Shown: positions 17,896-25,801 of the stretch, piece after piece
Numbering within the stretch: position 1 is the stretch's first letter
Layout: every line of letters starts with the position of its first letter
Source: Caldilineaceae bacterium
GTDB taxonomy: Bacteria > Chloroflexota > Anaerolineae > Caldilineales > Caldilineaceae
Length of the DNA: 64,000 nt
Assembly (NCBI GenBank): GCA_019637645.1
Contig: JAHBVH010000005.1
Coordinates: 62,001 to 126,000, forward strand
Reading direction: 5' to 3'
Notes under the pieces: generated by a model
Databases searched by the model: none
Told to the model about the DNA's origin: nothing
The model's input: the letters and a program-made list of their open reading frames with translations, nothing else
Made by a program: the position numbers and the translations under genes

Positions 17896-19383
17896 ATGAC
17901 CGAGATCATTCGTGTTGATCATGAAGCGCTTGCGAAGGCCGCCACGTCGTTTGGCAAAGAATCCGCCGCCGTCGCCCAGATGGCACAGCAAGTGACACAG
18001 GCCCTACAAAAGCTACAAAATGGTGGCTGGATGGGGCGGGGCGCGGAAGCCTTCTTTGCCGAGATGGAAGAGAGGGTGTTGCCAGCCGTGAAACGCTTGA
18101 TCGATGCCCTGGCCGAAGCGGACCGCACGACTAAAGCTGTGAGCCAACTGATGCAGCGTGCCGACGAAGAGGCATCGTCGGGCTTTCGCAACGATCTCCA
18201 GGATACCGGTCGTAGCGGGGCCGCCGGAGCGGGTGGCGTGAACGGCGCTGCCGGTAGTGGATTGGGGGCAGAGGGCAGCACCGTTGGGCGCGATGAAGGC
18301 GCTTTGGGGAGTAGTGATCCGGGCAGTAGCGGCGGTGGCGGGCGCTTCACCAGTGGTGATCATGCTGGCTTGGGGGGTAGCAGTAGCGGCGGTGGCGCGT
18401 CTGGCAACGCGTTTGGTGGTAGCCTCGATGGCTCTGCGGCTGGATTGGGTTCGGCGGCTGACGATATCAATCGTTTGCTCGATGCTGGTTCCACGCTGTG
18501 GGGAAATGATGGCTTGCTCGGCGGGGCTGGCGACTTTGGCACCAGCTATGACGGTACTTATGGCGATATGCTAGGCAATAACTTTATGGCTGGTGATTAT
18601 GCCGGTAATGATTATATGAGCGATGCCTTGAATTCCCCCTTTGGCATGGGCCAAAATGATTATGGTCTTCCGGCAGACTGGCTCGCTGGCGTTACCGATT
18701 CGCTACGGGACTACCTCCAAAGTAGCTACGGCGATGATGGGATTCCACGTGATTGGTTAGACAGTGTCTACGATGCGGTGCAGGCTGATCTGGCAAATAG
18801 CGGTCTCACCGCGAGTGATCTGGGTAGCAGCAGCGATCTGGGTAGTGGCAGTGGTAGTGGCGGTGGCTCTGGTTCTGGTGGTGGCACTGGTGGTGGTATG
18901 GAGAGTAGCGATACAAACTTGTCTGACCCATCGCCTATCAGCGACTCTGGCAGCGGTACAGGTGGTGGTACAGGCGGCGGTACTGGAGGCGGCACCGGTA
19001 GCGGTTCTGGTAGTGGTATGCCGAGTGGCTTAGGCGATAGTGGCCTTGGCCGCGGTGGCGGTTCTGGTGGTGGGCTACCCAGCGGCTCGGGCTCGTCGCC
19101 ATTGGATGGCAGCCTCCCCGGCAGTAGCTTGGGGGAGCCAATGGCTGCGACAGACAAAGCGACTCCTGGCCCTGTTCGGTTTGCCTATCAGGCGGTGGGC
19201 TCTAGTGTTGGCAGTGCGCAAAGTGCTGGTCACTTTACTAGCTTTGGTGCTGGCGGGAATGGCTTACCAGCACTCACCTCTGCCAACCAAGCGGGGATGG
19301 GGCTCCCCTTGAGCTTGGCCGCGGTTAGTCCCTTTTTGGCTTTGTTTGGCAAAGCGCTGCGCAAACGAGCCGATGAACGATAA
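17896..19383 (+). CDS. WXG100-domain protein with long Gly/Ser-rich tail
   Basis: 495 residues. Residues 1-100 are a standard WXG100 domain (GGWMGRGAEAFF, ending ADEEASSGFRND). The rest is low-complexity Gly/Ser/Thr with two short ordered patches: an Asp/Tyr-rich one (YAGNDYMSDAL) and two related DWL helices (PADWLAGVTDSLRDYL and PRDWLDSVYDAVQADL). The end (LPLSLAAVSPFLALFGKALRKR) is a hydrophobic helix followed by a basic tail, possibly a membrane anchor. An AAAGGAA site precedes ATG 17896. The layout suggests a secreted structural or surface filament-like substrate rather than an enzyme; no catalytic motif was seen. Its place between machinery and toxin genes supports export by this system. 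Confidence 0.8.
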   Translation: MTEIIRVDHEALAKAATSFGKESAAVAQMAQQVTQALQKLQNGGWMGRGAEAFFAEMEERVLPAVKRLIDALAEADRTTKAVSQLMQRADEEASSGFRNDLQDTGRSGAAGAGGVNGAAGSGLGAEGSTVGRDEGALGSSDPGSSGGGGRFTSGDHAGLGGSSSGGGASGNAFGGSLDGSAAGLGSAADDINRLLDAGSTLWGNDGLLGGAGDFGTSYDGTYGDMLGNNFMAGDYAGNDYMSDALNSPFGMGQNDYGLPADWLAGVTDSLRDYLQSSYGDDGIPRDWLDSVYDAVQADLANSGLTASDLGSSSDLGSGSGSGGGSGSGGGTGGGMESSDTNLSDPSPISDSGSGTGGGTGGGTGGGTGSGSGSGMPSGLGDSGLGRGGGSGGGLPSGSGSSPLDGSLPGSSLGEPMAATDKATPGPVRFAYQAVGSSVGSAQSAGHFTSFGAGGNGLPALTSANQAGMGLPLSLAAVSPFLALFGKALRKRADER

Positions 19384-19398
19384 TTCTGGAGAAGTCGT

Positions 19399-20202
19399 AT
19401 GAGTGAAAATGGCACACAACCGATTCATGTTCTCCTTTCGCGCGAAGAGCTGCTCCTGATCCTACAGCAGCTACAGGCCAGTGGCTTGGCGGGCCTGGAC
19501 GATGATCCCGCCGGTGAACTCACGGCAGAGCAGCAGACGCTGGCCTTAAGAGTTGCTGAACGGGCCTTGCGAGCCCGCGAACTGGCGCAGCTCCGGCCCA
19601 ATGGTGAATTGGCGATCCACACGGCTCTCTTGGCTGCCGTTGCTGTTTGTGCCTATCCCCAACAGACCCTCTTTGCCTACCACTGGCCGGACAGTGGTAG
19701 CGATGCCATGGTGCGTTATTTCGGTTATGGGCGGCAGCAAGAGCTGGTGGCCCATAGCCGACCTGCCGATGTGCTCCATTTGTTTACGCGCTTTGCTGAT
19801 CCGGTGCCATTAGTGGCGCAAGTGCTGGCGCTCTGTGGCTGGGAAGAAAGCCCTGTCGCCAACTTCCTGCCTTTTCCCGTCGCGCCGGCGCTCTTTGGGG
19901 AGGTTCGCCAATGGGCAAGCGCCGGTAATGTGACGGGCGCACTGGAGCGACTGCGTACCCAGCGTATCCCCATCGAGAGTGCTCGCGCCTTTGTCATGAC
20001 TTTGGCCGAAGGGCCACGGCTATCGATTATCCAGATGCGCAAACAGGAGAATGGCGGCGTGTCAGCCCAGGATGTAACACTGGTGCAAAATAGTCAACGC
20101 AGCTGGCTGGTGCGCCCCACGGCTGGAAACCCCGATTCACTGACCATTCAGCCAACCACGCGGGTTGAAGTCGAGCGTCTCCTGGCTGGTTGGCTAAAAT
20201 AA
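19399..20202 (+). CDS. Unrecognised 267-residue protein of the secretion locus
   Basis: No family is recognised with confidence. It is soluble, acidic, and mixed alpha/beta, with an N-terminal helical half (REELLLILQQLQASG, RVAERALRARELAQLRP) and a strand-rich C-terminal half (RLSIIQMRKQ, SWLVRP, RVEVERLLAGWL). It begins 15 bp after the Gly/Ser-rich WXG gene with GGAGAAG upstream, and ends 20 bp before the WXG-nuclease toxin. Actinobacterial ESX loci place EspG-type chaperones of similar size beside their substrates, so a substrate chaperone is a fair guess from position alone. No sequence motif proves this. Confidence 0.6.
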   Translation: MSENGTQPIHVLLSREELLLILQQLQASGLAGLDDDPAGELTAEQQTLALRVAERALRARELAQLRPNGELAIHTALLAAVAVCAYPQQTLFAYHWPDSGSDAMVRYFGYGRQQELVAHSRPADVLHLFTRFADPVPLVAQVLALCGWEESPVANFLPFPVAPALFGEVRQWASAGNVTGALERLRTQRIPIESARAFVMTLAEGPRLSIIQMRKQENGGVSAQDVTLVQNSQRSWLVRPTAGNPDSLTIQPTTRVEVERLLAGWLK

Positions 20203-20222
20203 AAGGATAAAGGATTGGTTGG

Positions 20223-21293
20223 ATGGGTGCTGAAATTGTTCAGACAGACTATGATGAGCTAGCGGCCATTGCCCGTCGCTTTGCGCAGCAAGCCCAAGCG
20301 AATCGTGCTTTACACGCCCGCGTGCAACGGAACGTGAGCGCGTTGCGCCAGGGCGGCTGGCAAGGCAAAGGCTCGGCGGCTTTCTTTGGCGAGATGGATC
20401 AAAGCGTTTTCCCTGTCCTCCAGCGGCTGAGCGACGCATTGACCGCAGCCCAGTCCACAACGTTACAGATCGAGGCGCTGATCCGCCAAGCCGAGGAAGA
20501 GGCCGCTAGCGTTTTTCGGGGGGAGTACAGTGGACAGAATCAGCAACAGAGTTGGTGGGACAGTTGGGGAGAATGGGTACATGGTGGACTGGATGTACTG
20601 GGCTTTGTTCCAGTAATAGGTGAAGCTGCTGATGGCATTAATGGCTTGATCTATCTAGCTGAAGGGAGAAAAGTCGAGGCTGGGATCTCTTTTGCGTCGA
20701 TGATTCCTGTGGTTGGTGATGTGGGTAAGGGAGGTAAATGGGCACTAAAAGCAGGTAAGGAACTGTTGGAAGAAGGCACTGAACGAACTGTTAAGGAGAG
20801 TGTTGAATCCGTTATAGAGCATACTGTCAAAGAAGGCGCGGAACGTTCTGATGATTTTCTCCGCTTTGGCCAACTAAAACCAAATACTAAATATGTTCGT
20901 AATGATTATGAATATACAACTGATACAGTGGGACGAACTAACCGAGTTACGGGGGAGTTAACGTTGGGTGATGCACCGCGTACTGCTCACCAAACAGCGG
21001 TTGGGCGCATGGGATTGCCTAGTGATGAAGGGGGGCATTTAATCGGTAGCCGCTTTGGTGGAACACCGGAAGGTGTAAATCTGATACCACAAAATATGAA
21101 TCTAAACCGTGGGAATTGGAAAAAGATGGAGAATGATTGGGATCGTGCTTTACAAGAAGGTAAAGCGGTAAACGTTGATATTCGGGTTGTTTATCCTAGT
21201 GGCAACAGTTTCCGACCTCAACATTTTGAAGTAAAATATACTATTGATGGACAATCTCATCACAGGATCTTTCCTAATAAGCCTGGAGGATAG
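20223..21293 (+). CDS. WXG-headed nuclease toxin (DNA/RNA non-specific endonuclease C-terminus)
   Basis: 356 residues. Residues 1-100 are WXG100 (GGWQGKGSAAFF, ending AEEEAASVFRGE). Residues about 115-175 form a hydrophobic pre-toxin segment rich in Gly and Val (GLDVLGFVPVIGEA, MIPVVGDVGKGGK). Residues about 210-356 resemble the Endonuclea_NS_2 nuclease family, with DEGGHLIGSRF at 268-278 and NLIPQNMNLNRG after it; the His and Asn-rich motif are the expected catalytic and metal elements. The polymorphic-toxin layout is trafficking domain, linker, then exchangeable toxin. Codon and base use turn visibly AT-rich from about 20600, unlike the GC-rich N-terminal third, which suggests that the toxin end was acquired by recombination. 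The immunity gene follows 2 bp after the stop. Confidence 0.88.
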   Translation: MGAEIVQTDYDELAAIARRFAQQAQANRALHARVQRNVSALRQGGWQGKGSAAFFGEMDQSVFPVLQRLSDALTAAQSTTLQIEALIRQAEEEAASVFRGEYSGQNQQQSWWDSWGEWVHGGLDVLGFVPVIGEAADGINGLIYLAEGRKVEAGISFASMIPVVGDVGKGGKWALKAGKELLEEGTERTVKESVESVIEHTVKEGAERSDDFLRFGQLKPNTKYVRNDYEYTTDTVGRTNRVTGELTLGDAPRTAHQTAVGRMGLPSDEGGHLIGSRFGGTPEGVNLIPQNMNLNRGNWKKMENDWDRALQEGKAVNVDIRVVYPSGNSFRPQHFEVKYTIDGQSHHRIFPNKPGG

Positions 21294-21295
21294 TA

Positions 21296-21625
21296 ATGGA
21301 TTCCATAGATTTTTCCAATGCGACTCTAGAAGCAATTTATCAAGCAATAGGCAACTATATTGCCCACGCCATTCAAGAAGAATGGCAGTCAGCGATTTTG
21401 TTTGTTGAAATTGACGACGACGAAAGCGGCTTACTTTATGGAAGGTATATAACAAAGACGAGCCAGGATTATTCTTTAAGCTTTGATACTGATTATATAT
21501 TGTATTTAGCGTTTAATGAATTACGTCAACGTATTCAGAAACCAGGATATGCTGCCTGGACAAAGGCGTCATTTACGTTACATAGAAATGGCAAATTCGA
21601 TATAGACTTTAAATATCCAGATTAG
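21296..21625 (+). CDS. Immunity protein, YezG-like family
   Basis: 109 residues, acidic, starting 2 bp after the toxin stop; GGAGG is just upstream of ATG 21296, inside the toxin gene. The C-terminal pattern (AAWTKASFTLHRNGKFDIDFKYPD) and length resemble the YezG/DUF600 immunity family, which in Bacillus neutralises YeeF-type type VII nuclease toxins; the middle reads DYSLSFDTDYILYLAF. Base composition is as AT-rich as the toxin's C-terminal part, consistent with co-transfer. It would bind and block the nuclease in the producer's cytoplasm. The family assignment rests on size, C-terminal motif and position. Confidence 0.75.
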   Translation: MDSIDFSNATLEAIYQAIGNYIAHAIQEEWQSAILFVEIDDDESGLLYGRYITKTSQDYSLSFDTDYILYLAFNELRQRIQKPGYAAWTKASFTLHRNGKFDIDFKYPD

Positions 21626-21675
21626 CGCGCTATTTCAATGAATGCAATTTTTTGACCGATAATAAATTTGTTTTC

Positions 21676-21730
21676 AAGTAGAATAGGAGTGACTAGCACT
21701 TGGTAAGTGCTAGTCACTCCTATTCTACTT
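21676..21730. terminator. Strong bidirectional terminator
   Basis: Perfect 26-bp arms (21676-21701 and 21705-21730) around a GGT loop. It lies between the immunity gene stop (21625) and the converging trans-sulfuration gene stop (21737), with T-rich sequence on the plus side. It marks the right end of the secretion locus. Confidence 0.85.
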
Positions 21731-21736
21731 TTTAAG

Positions 21737-22945
21737 TTAGATGACTGCCAGTGCCTGCCGCACATCCTCGATCAAATCCTCCGTATCTTCCACCCCGATG
21801 CAGAAGCGTACGAGCTCGTCGCGGATGCCGAGGGCCAGCCGTTCTTCTTCGGGGAGGTCGGCGTAGCCCATGATGGCGAGGGGGCTAATGATGCTTTCGA
21901 CGCCGCCGAGGCTGGGGCCAATGGTTGGAATTTTGAGCGCATCAATAAAGCGATAGGCTCGGTCGGCGTTACCGTCGATCTCGAAGCTGACAACGCCGCC
22001 AAAACCGCGCATGGTGGCTTTAGCCAAGGCGTGATCGGGGTGGCTCTCGAGGCCGGGGTACCAAACTTTTCGCACCTGTGGCTGTTCTTCCAGAAAGCGC
22101 GCGATGGCTAGGCCATTGGCATTGTGGCGTTCCATGCGCAGCGCCAGCGTCTTGAGCCCACGCAACATGAGGTAGGCCCCATGGGGATCAGCGATGCTGC
22201 CAAACATCCCTTGGGCTTGGCGGACGCGGGTGGTCAACCGCGTGGTGCCAACGACCACGCCAGCCATTAAATCGTTGTGCCCGCCTAAATATTTGGTCAA
22301 ACTATGGATAACCAGATCGACGCCAAAGGCAAGGGGTTGACAATTCACCGGCGTGGCAAAGGTGGCGTCCACGATGGTCAAGAGCTGATGGCGCCGGGCA
22401 ATCTCCACCACCTTGGCATAATCGACACAGCGCATAAAGGGATTGGTGGGCGATTCGGTGTAGATCATGCGGGTGTTGGGCCGGATGGCGGCTTCGAGGG
22501 CCGCAGCGTCGCCACAGGGGACGACCGTACTTTCCACGCCCCAACTGGGTAAAAATTGCGTACAAAAGTCGCGCGATTGGCGATAGCAATCATGGGTCAA
22601 GATCAGGTGATCGCCCTGTTTTAAGAGCAAGAGCAGGGTATTCGTCACCGCGGCCATCCCGCTGCTGACGAGGACGGCATCTTCCGCCCCATCTAATGCG
22701 GCTAATTTGGCTTCCACCGCGCGAATCGTTGGATTTCCATAGCGGCCATATTCTTCGCGTTCGACTTCATCCCAAAACATGCGCTCTTCAAAATAGTTGA
22801 GTAGATCCGCAGTTTTGTCAAAAGTATAGACAGAGGTTTGGACAATGGGGACCGTCAAACTGTGGTGAGCGCGAAAGCGGCGCTCCCCAGCATGGACAGT
22901 TTGGGTAGAGCGCGGTAGGTTGGGTTGTGCGTGTTCTTGGGTCAT
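21737..22945 (-). CDS. Trans-sulfuration family PLP enzyme (cystathionine gamma-synthase/lyase-like)
   Basis: 402 residues, full length for the Cys/Met metabolism PLP family. Visible marks are [19 protein letters not shown], the SSGMAAVT substrate region, IYTESPTNP, and the PLP lysine in [12 protein letters not shown]. The C-terminus has the [12 protein letters not shown] motif. The family makes or cleaves cystathionine, or makes methionine precursors or methanethiol; the exact reaction cannot be read from the sequence. No good ribosome site lies before ATG 22945. The gene stands alone, bounded by terminators on both sides. Confidence 0.9.
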   Translation of the reverse strand: MTQEHAQPNLPRSTQTVHAGERRFRAHHSLTVPIVQTSVYTFDKTADLLNYFEERMFWDEVEREEYGRYGNPTIRAVEAKLAALDGAEDAVLVSSGMAAVTNTLLLLLKQGDHLILTHDCYRQSRDFCTQFLPSWGVESTVVPCGDAAALEAAIRPNTRMIYTESPTNPFMRCVDYAKVVEIARRHQLLTIVDATFATPVNCQPLAFGVDLVIHSLTKYLGGHNDLMAGVVVGTTRLTTRVRQAQGMFGSIADPHGAYLMLRGLKTLALRMERHNANGLAIARFLEEQPQVRKVWYPGLESHPDHALAKATMRGFGGVVSFEIDGNADRAYRFIDALKIPTIGPSLGGVESIISPLAIMGYADLPEEERLALGIRDELVRFCIGVEDTEDLIEDVRQALAVI

Positions 22946-23024
22946 GGGTCGTGAGCGTTCGTTTTGGGTAATTGGGCAAGCGTAACCGTGAGTGGTGAGG
23001 GTAGCACCATATCATTCCCAGAGA

Positions 23025-23061
23025 CAAGAAAGAACACGAGCCGTAGCTGTGTTCTTTCTTG
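23025..23061 (-). terminator. Terminator after OsmC gene
   Basis: Perfect 13-bp arms CAAGAAAGAACAC (23025-23037) and GTGTTCTTTCTTG (23049-23061), 11-nt loop. It is downstream of the OsmC stop at 23102 on the minus strand. Confidence 0.75.
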
Positions 23062-23101
23062 AGGACCTTTACTGGGGTATGGGCTGATAGGCCAAACGGG
23101 A

Positions 23102-23524
23102 TTAGACCAGCTTGGCGTTCAGGACAATTTCGCCAACACCGGCAAGGGCTTTGGAGACCGGGCAACCAGCCTTCGCTTGGGCGGCTAGTTCATCAAATTT
23201 CGCCGCATCCAACCCTGGTACTTCAGCTTCCACATTCAATTCAATTTTGTTGATTGCCGGGCCTGCACCTAAATGGACGGTCGCGGTGGTGTGAACGCGT
23301 GTGGGGGTCAAGCCGTTGTTGGTGATCAAGGCCGAGAGGAACATGGAATAACAACCAGCGTGGGCTGCGCCGATCAACTCCTCTGGGTTGGTACCTTTGC
23401 CACTCCCTTCAAAACGGGAAGCGAAGGTGAAGGGCCCTTCATAGTGACCTGCGCCGACCTTCATTGTGCCAGCGCCCTCTTTGAGGGTACCCTGCCAAGT
23501 GGCTTCAGATTTGCTTACGGCCAT
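23102..23524 (-). CDS. OsmC/Ohr-family peroxiredoxin
   Basis: 140 residues. It has the OsmC-family marks: TNPEELIGAAHAGCYSM with the first redox Cys, and a second Cys in AKAGCPVSKAL. The family reduces organic hydroperoxides with two cysteines; this copy is OsmC-sized. AAAGGAG precedes ATG 23524. Upstream at 23598-23624 is an imperfect palindrome (CTTGTCA...TGACAAAG) that could be an operator. A perfect hairpin terminates the gene. Confidence 0.92.
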   Translation of the reverse strand: MAVSKSEATWQGTLKEGAGTMKVGAGHYEGPFTFASRFEGSGKGTNPEELIGAAHAGCYSMFLSALITNNGLTPTRVHTTATVHLGAGPAINKIELNVEAEVPGLDAAKFDELAAQAKAGCPVSKALAGVGEIVLNAKLV

Positions 23525-23659
23525 GAGTTTCTCCTTTGTATAGTCGCTATCTACTAGGTCATTTCAAGCAACTGTCTGTGCTTCAACCAATCGATAAGCG
23601 CTTGTCAAAGAAATGACAAAGCGCGTTTAGATTTTAGCGTAAAGCTTGAGAGATGGGAA

Positions 23660-23704
23660 ATTAAAGACGCGGTCAAGGTTGCCAACCTTGACCGCGTCTT
23701 TAAT
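23660..23704 (-). terminator. Terminator of the PFOR operon
   Basis: Perfect 21-bp arms (23660-23680 and 23684-23704) with a GCC loop. It lies directly after the PFOR beta stop codon at 23708, and T-runs flank both sides. Confidence 0.85.
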
Positions 23705-23707
23705 TTT

Positions 23708-25666
23708 TTATTTACCTTCGGCTTCGGCCTTGCGCTTGGCGGCCATAGCCTTGGCTTGGGCCACGCGGTCGGCGGCCTTGCTCCCAGCCACAACTTCGCC
23801 CGGGCGGGCTGCTTCGGTTGGTTCGGGGGGGGCCGCAACGGGGGAAGTGATGGCTGGGGCTGCTGCAGTCGGCGCTGGCTTGCCAGCTTTCGCCGCGGCC
23901 ATAGCCTTGGCCTGAGCGATGCGCTCTGCCGCGCTACCACTGGCCGGGGCTGGCGTGGTAGGCTTGGGGGCAGCAGGTGCCGCGGCGCTCTTTGGGGCCG
24001 CCGCTGCTTTCGGCGTACGCAGCCCGGCTAGATCTTGCAACAGACGCCAGTTGGCTAGGCGATCTTTGGTGGCGCTTTGGAGCATGGCGCTCGGATTGCC
24101 TTGCTTATCAAAGTGCTTGACAAAGCGTCCTTCGCCGCGGGCAAAGTCGATGAAGGTGATCGGCTCTTTGCTCTTCAGATCGACGGCCCAATCTTCGTTG
24201 AGATTGGGGTTGCCCTTGAGGTCCAGCCGTTCGCGCACGGTCTCTCCCTTGCGGGGATCGTAGACCAAGAGGGGGAAGGCGCGACTCTCTACCGCCATCT
24301 TGGCGCGCTGTGCTGCTTCGTGATCGCCAACGCCATGTTCGGGCTGGCAGGTGGTATAGACGCTGATCAAGGCCGGGCCGGGATATTCGTTGGCTTCCAT
24401 GACGACGCGATAGAAATGATTCATGTGGGCCGCGGTGGTCTGGGCCACATAGACATTCGGGTGCATCATGGCGATCTGGGCAATCTCCTTACGCGCTTCC
24501 GATTTGCCATATTCTTCCGTACCATGGGGGCTCATCTTGGTCGCTTGGCCGGTGAAGGTGCCGGTCGATGATTGCCCCCCGGTGTTGGAATAGACTTGGG
24601 TATCGAGAACGAGCACCTTGATGTTCATGCCACTGGCTAACATACGGCTCAGCGAACCAAAGCCGATGTCGAGCATGGCCCCGTCACCCCCAATGACCCA
24701 GAGTTTTTTGTCTTGCCAGCCCATCTGATCCCAACGGGCGCGCACCCCCATGGCATCGGTCGGGCCGTTCTCAAAGAGTGAGTTGGTCCAAGAGACGCCC
24801 CACGGATTATAGGGATAGGTGCTGCCATAGACGGTGGTGCAGCCAGTGGAGTTGATAATCCCAATATTTTCCTGGCCGGATTGGAAGGCGATCGCGGCCA
24901 TCCACATGCGCAAGGCGGTTGCTTCGCCACAGCCCGCGCACGAACCTGCTCCCCCTACGTAGAGCAAGCTGCGGTCGGCCAACATCATGTCCACCAACAC
25001 GCGGTCGCTAATAAAGCGCTCTGGGGTGGGTGGCAGGTTGCGAAAGAAATCAAAGGCTTGATTATATTGGGGAACGGTCTCATCTTCCTTTTTGATCATT
25101 TTCAGCGCGTTGTAGCCTAAATCGGCACAGACCTGGACACATTCCGCACAGCCTTTGCATTTGGTGGGATCGATGAAGATCCCAAAGTAGCCACCGCTGC
25201 CGCTCTCTTTCTTCTCTGGCACGGTATGGAACTTATTGGTCACGGCCCATTGTTGGCGCAACCAATCGGCTTGGCCGTTTTCGCCTTGCAGGGCGAGGTC
25301 CAATACCGAAGGCTCGACGACTTTCCCCAGAATCGCCGTATCAGGGCATTCAGTGACACACGTCATACAACCGACGCAGTTGTCGTGGTTAAACTCGGGG
25401 ATCTCGGGTGCGATATAGGAAAAGTCGCGCAAGACCCCCGTACCCGCGGGAATCAAGGAGCGGGCAACGCTGATATCCGCGGGTAGGGCATCATCATCAC
25501 CGTCGTTGTAGGCGTTGATGATGCGCGCATTAAAATCCTTCGTATAGGCGTGAAGATCTAGCTTGAAAAGCGATGCGGCGGCGGTATTGCCCAGCTTAGT
25601 TGGGCTAGCTGAGGTTGCTACATCGCCGACGACATCGTCATCGATCAGAAAAATGGGTCCACTCAT
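23708..25666 (-). CDS. Pyruvate:ferredoxin oxidoreductase, ferredoxin plus TPP-binding (beta) subunit
   Basis: 652 residues from ATG 25666, with AAAGGAG upstream. Residues about 95-215 carry two 4Fe-4S motifs (CVGCMTCVTECP and CKGCAECVQVC). A further cluster motif CAGCGEATALRMW and the TPP motif GDGAMLDIGFG follow. This corresponds to the C-terminal half of one-chain PFOR; the other half is the next gene upstream. The enzyme splits pyruvate to acetyl-CoA and CO2 with reduced ferredoxin in the cytoplasm. The last 110 residues are Ala/Pro-rich, with two copies of a helix like RIAQAKAMAA and a basic end, possibly a docking tail. It is cotranscribed with the alpha gene, 135 bp apart. Confidence 0.93.
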   Translation of the reverse strand: MSGPIFLIDDDVVGDVATSASPTKLGNTAAASLFKLDLHAYTKDFNARIINAYNDGDDDALPADISVARSLIPAGTGVLRDFSYIAPEIPEFNHDNCVGCMTCVTECPDTAILGKVVEPSVLDLALQGENGQADWLRQQWAVTNKFHTVPEKKESGSGGYFGIFIDPTKCKGCAECVQVCADLGYNALKMIKKEDETVPQYNQAFDFFRNLPPTPERFISDRVLVDMMLADRSLLYVGGAGSCAGCGEATALRMWMAAIAFQSGQENIGIINSTGCTTVYGSTYPYNPWGVSWTNSLFENGPTDAMGVRARWDQMGWQDKKLWVIGGDGAMLDIGFGSLSRMLASGMNIKVLVLDTQVYSNTGGQSSTGTFTGQATKMSPHGTEEYGKSEARKEIAQIAMMHPNVYVAQTTAAHMNHFYRVVMEANEYPGPALISVYTTCQPEHGVGDHEAAQRAKMAVESRAFPLLVYDPRKGETVRERLDLKGNPNLNEDWAVDLKSKEPITFIDFARGEGRFVKHFDKQGNPSAMLQSATKDRLANWRLLQDLAGLRTPKAAAAPKSAAAPAAPKPTTPAPASGSAAERIAQAKAMAAAKAGKPAPTAAAPAITSPVAAPPEPTEAARPGEVVAGSKAADRVAQAKAMAAKRKAEAEGK

Positions 25667-25801
25667 CAGGTAAGTTCTCCTTTGCAAAAGGCAGCGTTTA
25701 AGGTCAGTTGGCAACGTGATTGTGCGGTGTGATTCGTGATGGGTATCAGACTTCGCACTCCCAAACCCGACCGGTTTTCAATCTCGGTCAGCTTTCTCTG
25801 C

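Noticed and set aside
18360..19157. Long minus-strand frames rich in Pro opposite the Gly/Ser gene
   Set aside because: They are the complement of Gly/Ser codons; the plus-strand frame has the WXG domain and ribosome site.
25769..25789. Terminator between PFOR alpha and beta
   Set aside because: Only a 5-bp stem (GACCG/CGGTC) with a long loop; too weak to call.
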